Shown one piece after another: positions 32,571 through 43,530 of a stretch of DNA of 64,000 nucleotides. Made by a program: the position numbers and the translations under genes. Numbering within the stretch: position 1 is the stretch's first letter; each line of letters opens with the position of its first letter. The DNA comes from Posidonia oceanica (lineage: Eukaryota > Streptophyta > Magnoliopsida > Alismatales > Posidoniaceae): positions 98,873,501-98,937,500 of the forward strand of contig JAZBRS010000026.1 of the NCBI GenBank assembly GCA_037176725.1, written 5' to 3'. The notes beneath the pieces are model-generated. The model had not been told where the DNA came from. It saw nothing but the letters and a program-made list of their open reading frames with translations, and made no database searches.

Positions 32571-34892
32571 TGTAGTAATCCTGAATTCTGATCGTCCATG
32601 CATGATGCCAAAAGCTCGCGTGCACCGATCAAAATAGGCTCACTATATGCGGCAGGATCTGAGGGAAGAAACTCGACTCGGAAACGCTGGCAAAAGAAGA
32701 AAAAGAAATGATAAGACAAATTGGAGTCGCCACCAGGTCTATTGAATTGGGAGACAAGGAAAACCGAGGGTAAAGCATGAAAAGACATGCAAAACCGGAT
32801 GCAAAGAGGGGGCAAAGGGATGCAACGCATTGCTAAGCTATGCTATGCTATGACTCATGCCTAGGATAAAGGAGAGGTTGATGCGAGCCAAGAGAAAGGG
32901 CAAGGACTCCTGTTACGCACGGGGAAGGTGTTGGGCACCCCCAATACGTCCGAGAGTCGGTATTTCTTAGGCAATCTCGCGTTAATGCAGGGAAATGCTA
33001 GCCTAATGCCTAAATGCAATGGATGTTTACCTGCTACACAGGGGAAATAAACGTGCTATCTATGTGCTCAGCAACGCTGCTAGTGTTCCGAACTAGGCAG
33101 ACCCTGGTTCGTGAGAACACCTAGGCAGTAAGCATCATAGCCCTAATGCAGTTGCAGGTGATAAAACAAAGCTGCGGGGAAAACCAGGCAATGCAAACGA
33201 CATGCAAGCGATAAAGCAAAGTGGGTACGGAAAACAGTGCGAAAGTGCAGAAAACGATGTAAGGCAGGGAAAACGACGGAAAGGCGCGAAAAGCGATGCA
33301 AAGGCAAGGAGAAAAACAAAACGGGGGCCAGGTAGCATGCATGGGCGTAGCAGTAGATATAAGAAGTAATAAAATGCAGAAATCGACGAACGAAACAAGA
33401 TCAGCATTTTAAAACCAAGTCAAGCCAACTGCAAGTGTTGGACGCTGGCAACGGCGGCGTCCAACGTTGGATGCTGCCCTTGCTGGCGTCCAACACCTGT
33501 TCGAGGTAGACAGCATGCAGCTTTTAGAAAACGATGCATCCTAGCTATATGAATGCAATACAAATGCAAAAATGCAGCTAGATGGGTGCATGACATGCAG
33601 GACTAACCTGACAGAAGACTAGAGGAGGAATCAGAGCAGGGGGCAAGCTAGGATCAAGGATCAAAGCAAGCAGGGTGTTGGACGCCTGTGGGCATGGTGT
33701 CCAAGGTTAGACACCAGAGAGGCTGGCGTCCAACACAGGGCAGAGGAGAACAAGAGAAAAAAGCATACAAAAGACAAAATAAAAAATGGGAACATGCATT
33801 TAGGCTACTGGAGACAAGCATAGGGCAGACATGCAAGCAAGGGAAGCATAAGAAACCCAAAAAAACATTACCTGTAGCACATGCTAGGCCAGAGGCACAA
33901 CCAGGCCGTTGGACGCGAGCTGGGCTGACGTCCAATGTTGGATGCCTGCATCAGTAGCGTACAACACTTTGGGAGGCACAAACACACAAGAAACTTGCAT
34001 AAAATTAGCAAATGATCTACGAAAGTTGAAGAACAAATGCTACTGAGGCTAAACATGCATGTAAACGCAGAAGTCAAACAAATAATAAAGATCAGGGCAT
34101 CATGCAAACAATTAGAAGCAATGCAGATGGACTGCAGCGTTAGACACTGGAGACAATAGCGTCCTACGTTGGACGCTAAAGCCCCTGGCGTCCAACGACA
34201 GCAGCTTGCAAACTTACCTGCACTAAAGGGGTAGCTCAGCTCTAAACCCCACCTATATGCATGCAAACACTAAAGACGTGCCAGAGCAAGAATAAGCACA
34301 CATAGCAAGCATATGATTTATGGAAAGTAAGAGAGGAAGGACATGCATAAGAGTAAACAGATAAAAAACTTATAGAAAATAGCATGCAACTTAAGAAGGA
34401 GAAGAAAGCTTAAGCATGGTTGCAATGGAGGCCAGGTATCTCTAAGCATACATAGATCATGCATAGACATCAAAAATAGGCACAGTACAAGCATGGCAGC
34501 AAGTTATAGCTAACAGGCATGTTGGACGCTAGATGAACCAGCGTCCAACGTTGGACGCGGCTCACCCAGGCGTCCGACGCAGGCAGACAGCAGAATGAAT
34601 GTAGAACATGCAAAGATGATTCAAGCAAGCATGGAACAAGCAAGTAGGCATGGCATAGCATCAGAAGACATGTAAGGAAGCATGCAGCATGGATTTAAAA
34701 AAGAAATAGGCAATAGCAAAGCATGGTAGACCTCAAAGCAAAACAAGGCAAGGAAGGCAGAGTAAGGTGTTGGACGCTGGCCACTGCTGCGTCCAACGTT
34801 GGATGCACCAGTTGGTGCGTCCAACAAACTGAAGATCGCTCTGGCCAAGAATGGCGGCCAAATCGATCCAAAACTCTAAAATAACTTGCTAG
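32571..34892 (-). repeat. E6: 3' part of a minus-strand LTR, interrupted by E7
   Basis: On the minus strand it ends ...GGATTACTACA at 32571, joined directly to E4; ATATG at 32566-32570 is a candidate duplication. It has the terminal hairpin (about 32580-32635), the conserved block (32860-32980) and a degraded minisatellite (33175-33310). Beyond 33400 it differs from the other LTRs and instead holds six double-hairpin modules. No internal region is visible. The 5' part should lie beyond E7, right of the window. Confidence 0.78.
33437..34825. repeat. Array of six double-hairpin modules (57-58 bp each)
   Basis: Modules lie at 33437-33494, 33677-33734, 33908-33965, 34139-34196, 34521-34578 and 34769-34825. 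Each has the form arm GTTGGACGC, 11-bp loop, arm GCGTCCAAC, then immediately a second hairpin of the same design. Start-to-start distances are 240, 231, 231, 382 and 248 bp. Spacers share composition but no obvious sequence. Changes within arms are mostly C-to-T or G-to-A at CpG sites. Confidence 0.85.
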
Positions 34893-37800
34893 TGTAGACA
34901 CCCCATTTTGACAGGCTAGATTGGTGGAATCTCTCTCTTTGGTGGCTTCTGGACCAAACCTTAACCCAAACCCAAAATCACACTCTTCTTTTCAAACCAA
35001 AATCCAAAACCAAACCTAGAACTATACCCATTTTCTAACCCAAAAAACCACCCAAAAACCATAGGAAAACCCATCATTTTCAACCTAGAAAACCCTCCAA
35101 AAAATCATTAGAATCTCCCACCAAAACTACTCCCAAAAACCCAAGAAAACCTAGGTAAAACCACTTTTTTTCTAGACCCAAAATCCTTCCAAAAACCTTC
35201 CAAAATCCCACTTCAAACCCTAGGTCAAATACTAGAAACCCTAGGTCACACACTCACCCAATCCCACTTCTTTTCCAAGCCTCTATCCTCCTCATCTCTC
35301 CAAATTATCCTTTTCTCTCTCCAAATTATTCTTTTCTCTCTCCTCTCTATCCTCCTTCTCATTCTCCTTCTTTTCCTCTCCTTCTCTCTCCTACTCTTGC
35401 TTTCTAGTGGGCCCACCTCTTGCATCTTTCCTTCCTGTATTTTATCTGTATTTTTATTTCATTTTTATTTTATCTCTTGATTTTCTAATATTTAATTTCC
35501 TCCCTCCCCTCTCTTTCTTTCTTTCTTTCTCCATTTCTTTCTTTTCTTCTTCGTCTCCTTTTCCTTTCTTCCACACTAAACCTTTAAAACTCTAATTAGA
35601 AAAGGAGAACAAAAGAGAAACAAATCAAAGCCTTAAGAAATAATTAAAAAACTTGGACAAACAATTAAAAGAAAAATCCAACTAAAAAACAACTAAAAAC
35701 TAAGAATGCAATCCAAAAAATATAAAACAAACAAAAAGGAAAATACTATTAAAAACAAACAAAAGAAAAATATAATCAAAATAAACAAAAGGCAAGAACC
35801 CAGTTAAAAATGATAACAATCAAAGGCAAATCCTAGGAAAGAAGAAACAATTAAAAAACCTAGGATAAGTAATTAACAAACAATTAACAAATCTAAAGAA
35901 ACAATTAAAAACACAAACTCAAAACAATTTAAAAGGCTTAATTAAAAAGAAAAAAGAGGAAAAAACTTGATAAGTAAAAACTTAACCTAAAAATAATTAA
36001 AAAACTTAACAAACATTTAAAACAAACTTAAAAAACAATTTAAAGAAAAACTTAAGAAAAATTGTAAAAACTAAAATCAAAACTAAAACCCCTCTTAACC
36101 CTAATTTAAAAAATTAAAAAACAATCCTTTAAAACCTAATTAAAAATCTTAACCTAAAAACAATTACTCTAAAATATTTCCAAATCCTTTTTTATTTTAT
36201 TTCCAATCTTTCTTCTAATTCCCTTTCTTTTCTTCTTCTTCACCATTTTCTTTCTTTCTTTTTCTTTCTTTTCCCTTTTTTTTTCCCCTCCGGCCCGGCC
36301 CACTGCCTCCTCTCCTTCCTTTCTTTCTTTTTCTTTTTTCCTTTCTTTTCCCGCAAACTCCAGCCCAGCCCAGCCCACCCGCCTGCTTCAGCCCTCCTCC
36401 TTCCTTTCTTTCTTTTCTTCCTTCTTCTTCTTCCTTCAGTTTTTCTCCCGTGAACTCCACCTACAACAGCCTTCCTCCCCTGTTTTTAAATTCGATTTTT
36501 CCCCCTCATCAGATCAGCCAGCTACACCCTCTACTCTCACACCCTCTCTCAGCTTTCCCATCCTCTTCGGCGGCATTAATCGTGCGTCGCCTGGCCAGTC
36601 AGCCCTTAGCTCCAGTTCCCCCACGCTTGTGGATTTGAATCCACTGCTCGCGCTAGACACCTAGCCGGCCTCCAGATAAAACCAAGCCCTTCCTCTTCCT
36701 TCACCACCTTTGCCAACTGAAAGAATCCAGAGAGAGAGCGTGAGAATTCCACCCAGAATCCTTCCTCCTTCCTCTGAAAAAACTTAGCATTCCTTCCCCC
36801 TTCAGCAGCCCTCCACAGACCTCCAATCTCTTCCAAATCCTTCCCCAAACCTCACCCGAAATCCCAACATCCACCTCCATTCCTTCCACGACCAGCATCC
36901 ACCCAGAATCACCCCAAACACCTGAACCTCCTCCATAGAACCCATCTCCACCTTCCCTCAGAATTCCCCAACTCTGCAGACCACGAACTCACCCCAAACT
37001 CCTCCACAGAATTCACCCAACCTCCACCTTCCCAGACCACCTGACTTTCCACCTTCAGACCCACCACAGCCCAAATGCCCCACAGCAAACACCTACATTG
37101 TTTTTTGTCTAGAATCCACCCCACCAGCAAACTTCCTCCACTGCCTTCCTCAGTGCAATTCGAACCCCTCCTTACCATCACCAGACCTCCAGCAACCTGC
37201 TAGAACCTTCCACCCAGCTCGGGGAGCAACAGTGCACTCCCCCCACCTTCGGCAGAATCTACTGCACCCAAAAAATCATCCTGCTTCCTCCGGCCTGCAA
37301 GCTCGCACCTGAGCATCCAGAGAGCTCTGGAGCATCGCCAGGAATCGATCCCGATTGCCGCGTGCCGCCGAGAGTGCCTGTAGCAGCTGGACCATCGTCG
37401 CCGCCGTCTACTCAAGCCACCGACGTCGGGGGAGCGCACCAACCACCGAAAAAGGTACCTGTCTTCACCTGTAGTCTAGTTTTCTTCCCCTCTTGCTCCC
37501 CAGCCCATTAGAAATAGGTTTCGAGGTCTGTCGCATGGAGTCGTCGCCACCGCTGACCTTTCTTCTCCGGCGAGCTCGCTGCGCGTAGAAGTCGCTCCGG
37601 CCCGCTCGTCCCTCGCCGATCACCCTCCGAGCATCGTGGAGGTTCCAGGAGTCCATTTCTGTCCTCTGTTTCCGCTGGGAATGCCTCCAACTCTAGTTCT
37701 GGCTCCGACACCTTTCGCAGACCTCCGCCGCCTCCTCCGGTGCGCTCTGGCCTCTGTCACGCCTCGCCGACCAGCCTCTGGCCTCCGGGGACCTCCGGCG

Positions 37801-40546
37801 TAGCTTGCCAGCCCTCCAGCTCCACTGGAACGGGTCGTCTTCTCCGGCCAGAAGCTCTGCATGTTTTAGCTACAATAGTTTTCTTTTTTATTGCCATACG
37901 TTTGCATTTTGATTTATTTTCCTTTAACTTATAAATTTTACCTTGATATTGCATTTTTGCCTTGTAGTTCTAGCTATTTACTCTCCAGTCCAGCCGCAGT
38001 TTATGTTTCATTTAATTCTGAATAAAACCATATAAAATTGTATAAAAAATATGTAGTTTCTTTTATTTGCATGTTAGTGCTGCTGCAGTTTAAAAACTTC
38101 TGATTTCTTTTATTTTTAGCCCTGCCAGTTATTTTTATTACATGTTAGTCCTCTACAGTTCTTTGTTTTTTATTTTTTCTTTAGTTTCAGCCCAGATATT
38201 TATTTTTATTGCATGTTGATCCTGTTGTAGTTTAAATTACTTTTCTGTTTCTTAGTTTCTAGCCCAGTAGTTTATTTATTTTGCAACTAGGTCCTGTGGT
38301 TGATAAATGTCATTTAAATGCCTTTTTTACTTTATTACATTGCTTTTAAGTCCTGCTGTTTATTTTATTTGCAAATCAATCCTCTGTTCTGTTGTTTAAT
38401 TCATTTAATTTTGTATTTTACCATATTACATTGCACTTTTATCCTATTTTATTTTATTATTGCATTTTAGTCCTCTGCATGTTAGGAAAATCTTTTAATT
38501 GCATACTTTACTATATTAAATTGCATTTTAGCCCTTGCATGTTTTTAAATTGCATTTTAGTCCTCTGCATAATTCACAGCATTCATTTATTTGCATTTTT
38601 CTATATTGCATTGCATTTCAGACCCTGTATTTTATTGCATTTGCATCTAGACCCTCAGGTTTTCAAAAACATTGCATTTATGTCCCCAAGTTTTCAAAAA
38701 TATTGCATTTAGGACCCTAGTTTTGCATTTGTTTGCATCTAGGTCCTTAACTTTTCAAAATCATTAAATATAGGCCCCCAACTTTTCAAAATCATTGCAT
38801 ATAGGCCCCCAACTTTTCAAAAACATTGCATATAGGTCCCTAACTTTTCAAAATCATCACACTTAGGTCCTTTTTTGCATTTTTGCATGCATTGCACCAA
38901 TACCTCACTACACCTAGCATTTTTGCACACTTTTAATCACTTTTAACTCCCATGTGTGTGGGAGGACCTGTTCTACACACCCCTAGGACCGCTTTTACAC
39001 TTAGATCCCTTCTCCTCCCCTGTTCTTGGATCTTCTGCCTTGAAGCCTGGATATCTTCCGATCGGACCACCGGATCTTCGCAACCAAGTTACCCAGATCA
39101 CCTTGGTGGAGCGGACTTCCATGCTGACCAAGTTTGCCTCAGATCAAGCCTCAGATCTCCCAGGTAAGTCCTTCTGAACCCCTGCATAGCACCTTAGTTG
39201 CATATCACTTGCATTGCATGCATTGTTTTCGCCCTACGTTTTCCATGCATGTAGATTAGGACTTCCTCTTCTTGCCTATCCACTCTACTCCCTCTTTTCG
39301 CGTACTCTTAGTGTTTTTGGGTTGAGTTCTCCTTGGATTCACTACTGATTGCGACCTTTTTCCCCCTTTTCCACAATCCGATTGCACTGTGAGCTTTTGG
39401 CAGTGTGCGAGACACATCGTGGGACGGTTTAGTGGAAAACAGTCACAGGATAGTGATGATCCTTCTGCTTGTTTCCTTTCCCCCTTGTAGGTCTTCACAC
39501 CTGCAATGTGTGGTCCTTAAGTAGTGTTTATTCTCACACTTACACCGCTTGCCTCTCTTGCTCTTCTCCTTTGCATGTTTTTACATCTGCATTGCATGGC
39601 TTTTACGATGTTTCCCTTCGTTTCTTGCACCGTTTTGCGTGTCTGCTCTGTTTCTTGCATTATTTTGCATGCCTGCTTTGTTTCTCACACCATTTTGCGT
39701 GCCGACTTTCGTTTCTCACACAGTTTTGCGTGCCTGCTTTGTTTCTTACACCGTTTTATGTGCTTGCTTCGTTTCTTGCATCGTTTTGCGTGTCTACTTT
39801 GCTTCTTGAACCGTTTTGTGTGCCGATTTTCGTTTCTCGCATCATTTTGCGTGTTTGCTGTTGTTTTCTCTTGCCCGTCGCCTGCATTACCTGGTTCTAC
39901 CGATGTTTTGTTTTATCGCCTGCATTTGCATTTAGGGCAGTGATGCTTACTGCTTGGAGTTCTCACCAAGGTTCGCCCGGTTTGGAACACAGACAGCGTT
40001 GCTGAGCATTTAGATAGCACGTTTAATTCCTTGTATGCATTCCATCACTTAAAGCACACCTATGAGCATCTAATTAGGCATTCATGGCACTTAGGCATTC
40101 ATAGTATGCATCTCCCTGCGTATGCGAGCATAAGCCTAGAAAGACTGATTCTCGGGCATGTCGGGGGTGCCTAACACCTTCCCCGCACGTAATAGGAGTC
40201 CTTGCCCTTTCTCTTGGCCCGCAATGACCATATTGCCCTTATCCTAGGCATAAGTCACATCATTTGCATCTCATTTCTTTTGCATTGCTTCGCATTGCAT
40301 CTTTTGCTTGATTCTGCATGTTTATTCATGCATTTCCCTGGTTTTCCTTGTCTCCCGACTTAATAGACATGGTGGTGACTCCGATTTGTCTTATCTCCTT
40401 CTTTTCTTTCCTTTTTTCCCTTTTTTAAGTGTTTTCGAGTTAAGTCATCCTTCTCGGACACAGCTGCTAATAGTGAACCTGATTCCGATTGGTGCACGCG
40501 AGCTTTGGTATCGTGCATGGACGATCCGAACACTAGGATTACTACA
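34893..40546 (+). repeat. E7 5' LTR, 5.65 kb
   Basis: Starts TGTAGACACCCC and ends GGATTACTACA. Order: CT-rich zone (35280-35580), A-rich zone (35590-36180), CT/GC-rich zone with a GATAAAA TATA-like box at 36675-36681, a GC-rich Pro-codon region (36800-37860), TGCATTT repeats ending in a clear 31-bp tandem repeat (38640-38880), a hairpin (about 39370-39425), the 30-bp minisatellite (39610-39880), the conserved block (40138-40255) and the terminal hairpin (about 40470-40530). No gene is supported within it. Confidence 0.9.
38640..38880 (+). repeat. 31-bp tandem repeat in E7 LTR
   Basis: AACTTTTCAAAA recurs at 38749, 38780, 38811 and 38842, exactly 31 bp apart, within a unit also containing ATTGCATATAGG. 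More diverged copies extend upstream. A looser version is at 58935-59080 in E9. Confidence 0.8.
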
Positions 40547-40872
40547 GTGGCGACTCCGCTGGGGATTGACAGACTCCGGCTTTCGCTTCTGGCTTTTCGC
40601 TCGCTTGCTTTTGCATCTTTGCTTGCCTTTATGTCTTTGTTTGCCTTATGCCCTTTGCCTTGGTTTTGCTTGCTTGCCTACCTATCTGCTTTGCCTAGTG
40701 AAGTCAACAGTGGCGACTCTGCTGGGGAGATTGTACTCCGGCTTTCGCTTCTGGCTTTTCGCTCGCTTGCTTTTGCATCTTTGCTTGCCTTTGTGTCTTT
40801 GTTTGCCTTATGCCCTTTGCCTTGCTTTTGCTTGCTTGCCTGCCTGTCTGCTTTGCCCAGCGAAGTCAACAC
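40547..40872 (+). repeat. 163-bp tandem duplication containing the PBS (E7)
   Basis: The PBS TGGCGACTCCGCTGGGGA (40548-40565) recurs with one change at 40711-40728, and the ~140 bp after each are nearly identical. A third partial start (TGGCGAGTCG) is at 40873. E1 and E9 have a single copy. Confidence 0.88.
40548..40565 (+). other. E7 primer-binding site
   Basis: TGGCGACTCCGCTGGGGA, one base after the LTR end, fits the 3' end I recall for a plant tRNA-Arg, the Ogre-type primer. Confidence 0.85.
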
Positions 40873-42056
40873 TGGCGAGTCGCATTGTAGCGAGTCTGCT
40901 TGGGTTTCGCACTTCTTTTGCCTGCTTCGCCATGGCATGCTTTGTTGTTTGCTCTGCTTTGGCTGCTTTGACTTTCTTGCTTGTTTACATGCTTTATTCT
41001 TTCATCTGTCTTATTTGCTTTACTGCTTACCTGTCTTTACTTCCTTTATCTATTGGCTTATTATTGCTTTATTTCTCGCATAATGCATGTCTACATACTT
41101 GCTTGGCAACAATACATGCTTTTTGAGTGATGAATGCTTCTTCTACACACTTGCTATGCCACTACACACGCACATGCCCTGTACATATGCCTTTTGACAT
41201 GATGAATGCTTTCCCTTCACTATCATGCTCACAAACACCTGCACATGCCATGCACTTGCCTTTTGCAGTGATGTATGTTATTTGCCTGCCATATTTGTTT
41301 GATTTCCTTCCCTTCCTGCAAATGCCATGCCTAGGATAGTAGAAACATGCTTGCTTCCCCTTTGCTTAATCTAAAAGCTACAATAAAGCCAAGCAATAAT
41401 ATCTAAGCACAACTAGAGCCAAAAACTTGTAATTTTCCCCCTTTGGCTAATAAAACGCAAGTAAAAGACTCTAAAGTATTTTGCATGTTTGATTCATTTT
41501 AGAAAGCATGCATCCTCTCTTCTGAGTCCACCCACAGTCTGCGAAGGACGGTCCCGGCCTCTTGTTCCACTACTTTGTCATGGCGCAAGTCAGTTGGTCT
41601 GTCCCCCTTTGTCCAGGGGTCGTGTCGGTGTTAGTGGAGGGTACCTCCCACGCTTTTGGCGGGGTCGAGGCCACCAACGCACCACCTTGTTACTACCTGA
41701 GCTTTAGCTAGGATCTAGACGGGGAACCACTTTTTTCTGACCTGGAGTCTGTCTAAATCCCATTACCCATGAGTGTGTCCTAGTAGGCCATCTACTCAGG
41801 ACATGCATGGTGAGAGAGTGCATTTTAGGGCATTCATATGCATGTGTGCCATTCATGCCACCCCTAATAACTCTTCATTGCATTCAACCTCTAACGCCTT
41901 TACTTTTTTTGCAGGTAGGTGCAGGATCCGCTGCCCGGACTCTGAGCGTCCCTCCTCTGTCTCTGAGCTACTCATCGCTTCTGGCAGTAGCTTTCCTTTA
42001 GGCCTTGCATCTTTGTTTCCTCGTCACAGCCTTCCCTCACTTAGACTCGGTCGGCG
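40873..42056 (+). other. E7 leader
   Basis: Non-coding leader with the block shared with E1 and E9 (41500-41760). Just before gag is a poly-T TTTGCAG followed by GTAGGT (about 41905-41920), which looks like a splice acceptor placed against a donor. Confidence 0.65.
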
Positions 42057-43530
42057 ATGGCCCAGTCTGCTGGTGAGCTCCGCTTTTCTGTTGACTCGGA
42101 GGGGTTTACCACTTGGGTCCCTCCGGATTTCACTTCCACTCGCTCTGTGCCCTCTATGACACCAGGATTCCACCCCCAGGTGTCTGGGGCACCCCAGTTT
42201 GCTGCAAGCCATTGGCAGACATGTGCCCCTCCAGATCCGGTCACTGAGTCTGTCTCGATGACCACCCCTTGCGTTCTGGAGGCGCCTTTGACCCCTACGT
42301 CCCAGGGTTATGTTGCTCCCGACACCCCTTCTACTGCGGCGACCTTTACCCAAAGTTCCCGACCACTTGAGTCTGCCCCTCGGCCGGTCCTGCAATTCAG
42401 TGTTCCCACTCATGGGTCCCCTGAAGTGTGGTATCCGCACCTGATGGAGCTTGCCCACACACTGCAGGGTATGGCTCTATCAGTTTGCCCCTCTTGTGTT
42501 CCTGTTGCCCCTGAGGTTCCTTTACGGCCTGCTTCTGCACACACTGCACCCCCGCCCAGACCATCGCCCTAGCTAGACACTGCTCCGGTGATAGGGGCGC
42601 GACATCTGTCTCCTACTTGTGCACAACACTATGCACTGCATGTAACTCTGCCACCTGGTGATCAGTCCTTCGGGCTGGTTGGAGCACAGTATCCCACTGG
42701 CTCGCTGCCCAGCACCATGCCTGTGCAGCAACTGTTGCTCCAGCACTCTGCACCACGCACTGCACAGCATATTATCTACCCATCTCCCTTGCATCAGGTT
42801 CAAAGTCCAGCATACTTTCCTGCCTACACAGCACCACTACACGGATACGCTGGCCATCACGTCGCGCCACCAAGCGACGCGATGGTGGATCTGCAGGAGC
42901 ACCTCGGTGCGACCTAGACAGCGTATGTGGTCCCTGCCCCTGCTGCCTCACCTCTTATGGCAGCCAATCTAGACCCCATCAATGACAAGATGGACGTTTT
43001 GGAGAAAGCACTACGTCTAGTGTAGGGCAAGGACGACCAGTCTTACCAGTTTCGTGACCTCTGTCTCTTTCCCGAGGCTGCACTCCCTTCGAAGTTCTGC
43101 ATCCTAGTCTTCAATAAATACAATGGTAAAGGCTACCCTACTTCGCATCTGCAAATGTGCTACGGGGACCTTGCTCAGCTTCAGGATGATGAAAGGCTCC
43201 TTGTCTGCCTATTTCAGAAGAGTTTAACCGGCCCCACGCTCAAGTGGTTCACTTCCCTTGACATGGCTGCGGTTCGAACTTGGACTGATCTTTCTCAGGC
43301 CTTCCTTGAGCAGTATGCTTTCAACCTTGACTTGATCCCTAAGAGGGAGGATCTCGTCGCCATCCGGTAGAGGCCCCAAGAGCCATTCGGGGAGTATGTC
43401 GGTCGCTGGCGCTCGTTAGTCGCCCAGGTCAAAGATAGACCCTTTGAGGAGGATTCTATCGAGATGATCGTTAAAGGGGCGCTACCAGTGACTGGGACTC
43501 TGCTTTGCATTCAGCACATCACTAGCCATG
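42057..43530 (+). pseudogene. gag: E7 Gag, N-terminal half, split by E8
   Basis: A single frame from the Met at 42057, starting MAQ like the internal Met of E1. Pro/Ser-rich N-terminus, then a Gag core with CYGDLAQLQDDERLLVCLFQ, LTGPTLKWFTSLDM and FLEQYAFNLDLIPKRED. In-frame TAG codons are at 42570-42572, 42915-42917, 43023-43025 and 43368-43370. At least two correspond to Gln in E1. The frame is cut at 43530 inside the duplicated ccatg and continues at 49076. It would have supplied the particle protein. Confidence 0.85.

Noticed and set aside
33437..34825. CRISPR-like look of evenly spaced palindromic repeats
   Set aside because: Plant retrotransposon context, spacers of 173-324 bp, diverged repeats and no cas genes.
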